From NCBI GenBank assembly GCA_039183535.1, contig JBCDBO010000008.1, forward strand, positions 1 to 64,000: a stretch of 64,000 bases of DNA. Reading direction: 5' to 3'. Positions 63,601 to 64,000 of this stretch are shown here, piece by piece. The translations under genes were made by a program, and so were the position numbers. The stretch's first letter is position 1. Every line of letters begins with the position of its first letter. Below the pieces are notes generated by a model. That model was given only the letters and a program-made list of their open reading frames with translations. It searched no databases and was not told where the DNA came from. The stretch comes from JBCAXA01 sp039183535 (GTDB lineage Bacteria > Pseudomonadota > Gammaproteobacteria > Steroidobacterales > Woeseiaceae).

Positions 63601-64000
63601 GTTCGTTCGACGTAACGGATAAGACCACTGACACTCGATGAGCAGCGCACCGTCGTGAAGCCTGCCTCCGCGGCCAATGCCGCGACACAGCGTTCATGTG
63701 TCGGGTTGCGGTAACCGTGTAACAGTGAGATCGCGAGCGCGTCGATGCCGTCAGCGCGAAGGTCAGCAAGTTGTGTGCGCAGCGCGTCGTTGTCGAGCGG
63801 CAATAACTCGCTGCCATCGGCGGCGAGTCGACCGGCCACTTCCACGACACGTTCGTACAGTGGTGCTGGCTTTTTTATCGCTAATGCGAATAGGTCGGGG
63901 CGCTGCTGATGACCGATAACCAGAAGATCGGCGAAGCCTTCGGTGACCAGCAGCGCCGTGCGCGCGCCGCGCCGTGTGAGCAGTGCGTTGGTCGCGACCG
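60654..64000 (-). CDS. 5-oxoprolinase (HyuA-HyuB fusion), runs off right edge
   Basis: ATP-dependent opening of 5-oxoproline to glutamate. The frame is open to the window edge (VATNALLTRRGARTALLVTEG and QQRPDLFALAIKKPAPL upstream of the first apparent start), so the N-terminus is missing and at least 1,115 residues remain. HyuA half: DMGGTSTDVCAYDG (actin-like nucleotide fold). HyuB half from about NPHLLEVFNGRFMAIAERMGK, RLDYSCAVFDRAGRLLANAPHMPVHLGSM and GGNGVVRTLRFL. The order on one chain is the eukaryote-like OPLAH arrangement. With GshA it points to glutathione/5-oxoproline turnover. Confidence 0.9.
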   Translation of the reverse strand, partial: VATNALLTRRGARTALLVTEGFADLLVIGHQQRPDLFALAIKKPAPLYERVVEVAGRLAADGSELLPLDNDALRTQLADLRADGIDALAISLLHGYRNPTHERCVAALAAEAGFTTVRCSSSVSGLIRYVERTSTTVLDAYLSPVVADYLGRLHDSLRTVGAPPVAVMHSNGGLATTATTSGRNTILSGPAGGVVGMARAAAEIGIERLIGFDMGGTSTDVCAYDGALPLTYDAEIAGIAITEPQVAIHTIAAGGGSVLDCADGRLQVGPASAGADPGPAAYRKGGPATVTDANVVLGRLPADALPAVFGAGANEPISITAAEQALDALVAATNAASEAATDRAALAAACIDIAVEHMANAIRQITLARGTDPADYTLAVFGGAGAQHCCAVAERIGAKQIWLHPLAGVLSALGVGVAPFKRTRTLSIEAPLARCAGALDERAETAMAALLEEWPQEAGPADERRTFVGLRYGRSNAVIESRLADARTLRDEFAAAYRQRFGATPEEPIDVAYLRIEVAAAALAAVPSVRATTMVTAATTERVYDGSAWCDVPRLAADAIGSEPVTGPAIIVGPHTTLWLARGWRVAATTDGAWLLTHTSAVASERTTARNPHLLEVFNGRFMAIAERMGKTLQRTAQSVNIRERLDYSCAVFDRAGRLLANAPHMPVHLGSMSESVRVAMERFAETAQDGDVWVLNSPYDGGTHLPDITVVAPWFDTKQQLSFFTAARAHHADVGGTTPGSMPADSAHIDEEGVLIECRELLRAGEPLFDALLADWAASTYPPRQPTQNVADLRAQCAALLEGARGLADAERTFGRDVLLAYAGYVHDNAAETVARVVTDIGDGASVVPMDNGSEIHVAVSQRGARLAISFAGTSAQVDGNFNAPPAVCRAAVLYVLRCLVDRPIPLNDGCLTAIDLDIPSGSVLAPRYPAAVVAGNVETSQAITDALLLALGAAAASQGTMNNLTFGDGTLQYYETIAGGAGAGPGFDGADAVHTHMTNSRLTDPEVFESRYPVRLERFAVRADSGGDGQHRGGNGVVRTLRFLAPVDLSLLSGRRRNAPPGLGGGSPGQVGVNRVLRANGSSEVIAAVWRGRLDAGDAIEIATPGGGGAGP

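Noticed and set aside
1..64000. tRNA, rRNA, CRISPR, prophage or insertion-sequence content
   Set aside because: No cloverleaf-like or rRNA-like sequence, no regularly spaced repeats, and no transposase or integrase genes were seen in any gap; gaps are all under about 300 bases.

Overview
The window reads as chromosomal DNA of a moderately GC-rich gammaproteobacterium. Supporting signs are PspF/PspABC with a sigma-54 promoter, a FlhC/FlhD-type pair, a GspA/GspB secretion module, the long FadE acyl-CoA dehydrogenase, YadG/YadH, a proteobacterial GshA and a GlyGly-CTERM protease. Genes are dense, with many 4-base start/stop overlaps. I see no rRNA, tRNA, CRISPR array, prophage or insertion sequence, and no gene-free stretch longer than about 300 bases. 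The genus cannot be fixed from this sequence alone.

Layout. 1-3.8 kb: argG (cut by the left edge) and argR, a divergent esterase sharing an operator with argR, a TANGO2-like protein, nudC and mscL. 3.9-5.9 kb: a divergent FlhC-like/FlhD-like regulator pair, in which the FlhD-like protein appears to carry two tandem FlhD units, then an AlkA-type glycosylase. 5.9-9.1 kb: yadGH, yedK and an outer-membrane protein. 9.1-15.4 kb (minus strand): ispA, dinB, gspA (frameshifted), gspB and a FakA-FakB fusion. 15.5-21.7 kb: a mevalonate-pathway island, mvaD - phosphomevalonate kinase - [HMG-CoA reductase fused to mevalonate kinase] - idi, converging on HMG-CoA synthase. With the adjacent farnesyl diphosphate synthase this makes every step from acetoacetyl-CoA to farnesyl diphosphate. 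21.9-27.1 kb: fadE, mdh and an ECF sigma factor with a probable anti-sigma factor.

27.2-33.3 kb: a GntR/YtrA-type ABC exporter operon with a probable autoregulatory operator, then the phage-shock region. Its activator gene pspF is interrupted by one in-frame TAA, while pspA, pspB and two pspC-like genes look intact. 33.3-38.7 kb: a PAS-GGDEF-EAL protein, a membrane-anchored receiver protein, a bactofilin and small secreted proteins. 38.8-46.6 kb: gshA, an isoaspartyl peptidase, a secreted GlyGly-CTERM metalloprotease, two membrane-anchored unknowns, a nitroreductase and an SDR. 46.7-64 kb: a UvrD-like helicase behind a LexA-like box, an M20 hydrolase, a membrane LuxR/DUF4199 pair, a class II aldolase-like protein, ilvA, an M16 protease, proline iminopeptidase, a dihydroorotase, REP-like palindromes, an outer-membrane protein and a 5-oxoprolinase cut by the right edge.

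How the genes fit together: the strongest unit is the mevalonate island, with its HMG-CoA reductase/mevalonate kinase fusion. FadE beside it could feed acetyl-CoA into it (inference). GspA/GspB and the GlyGly-CTERM protease both point to type II secretion. GshA and 5-oxoprolinase both belong to glutathione/5-oxoproline metabolism. Two apparent gene disruptions (gspA, pspF) sit in otherwise well-kept operons, so sequencing error has to be excluded before calling either a pseudogene.
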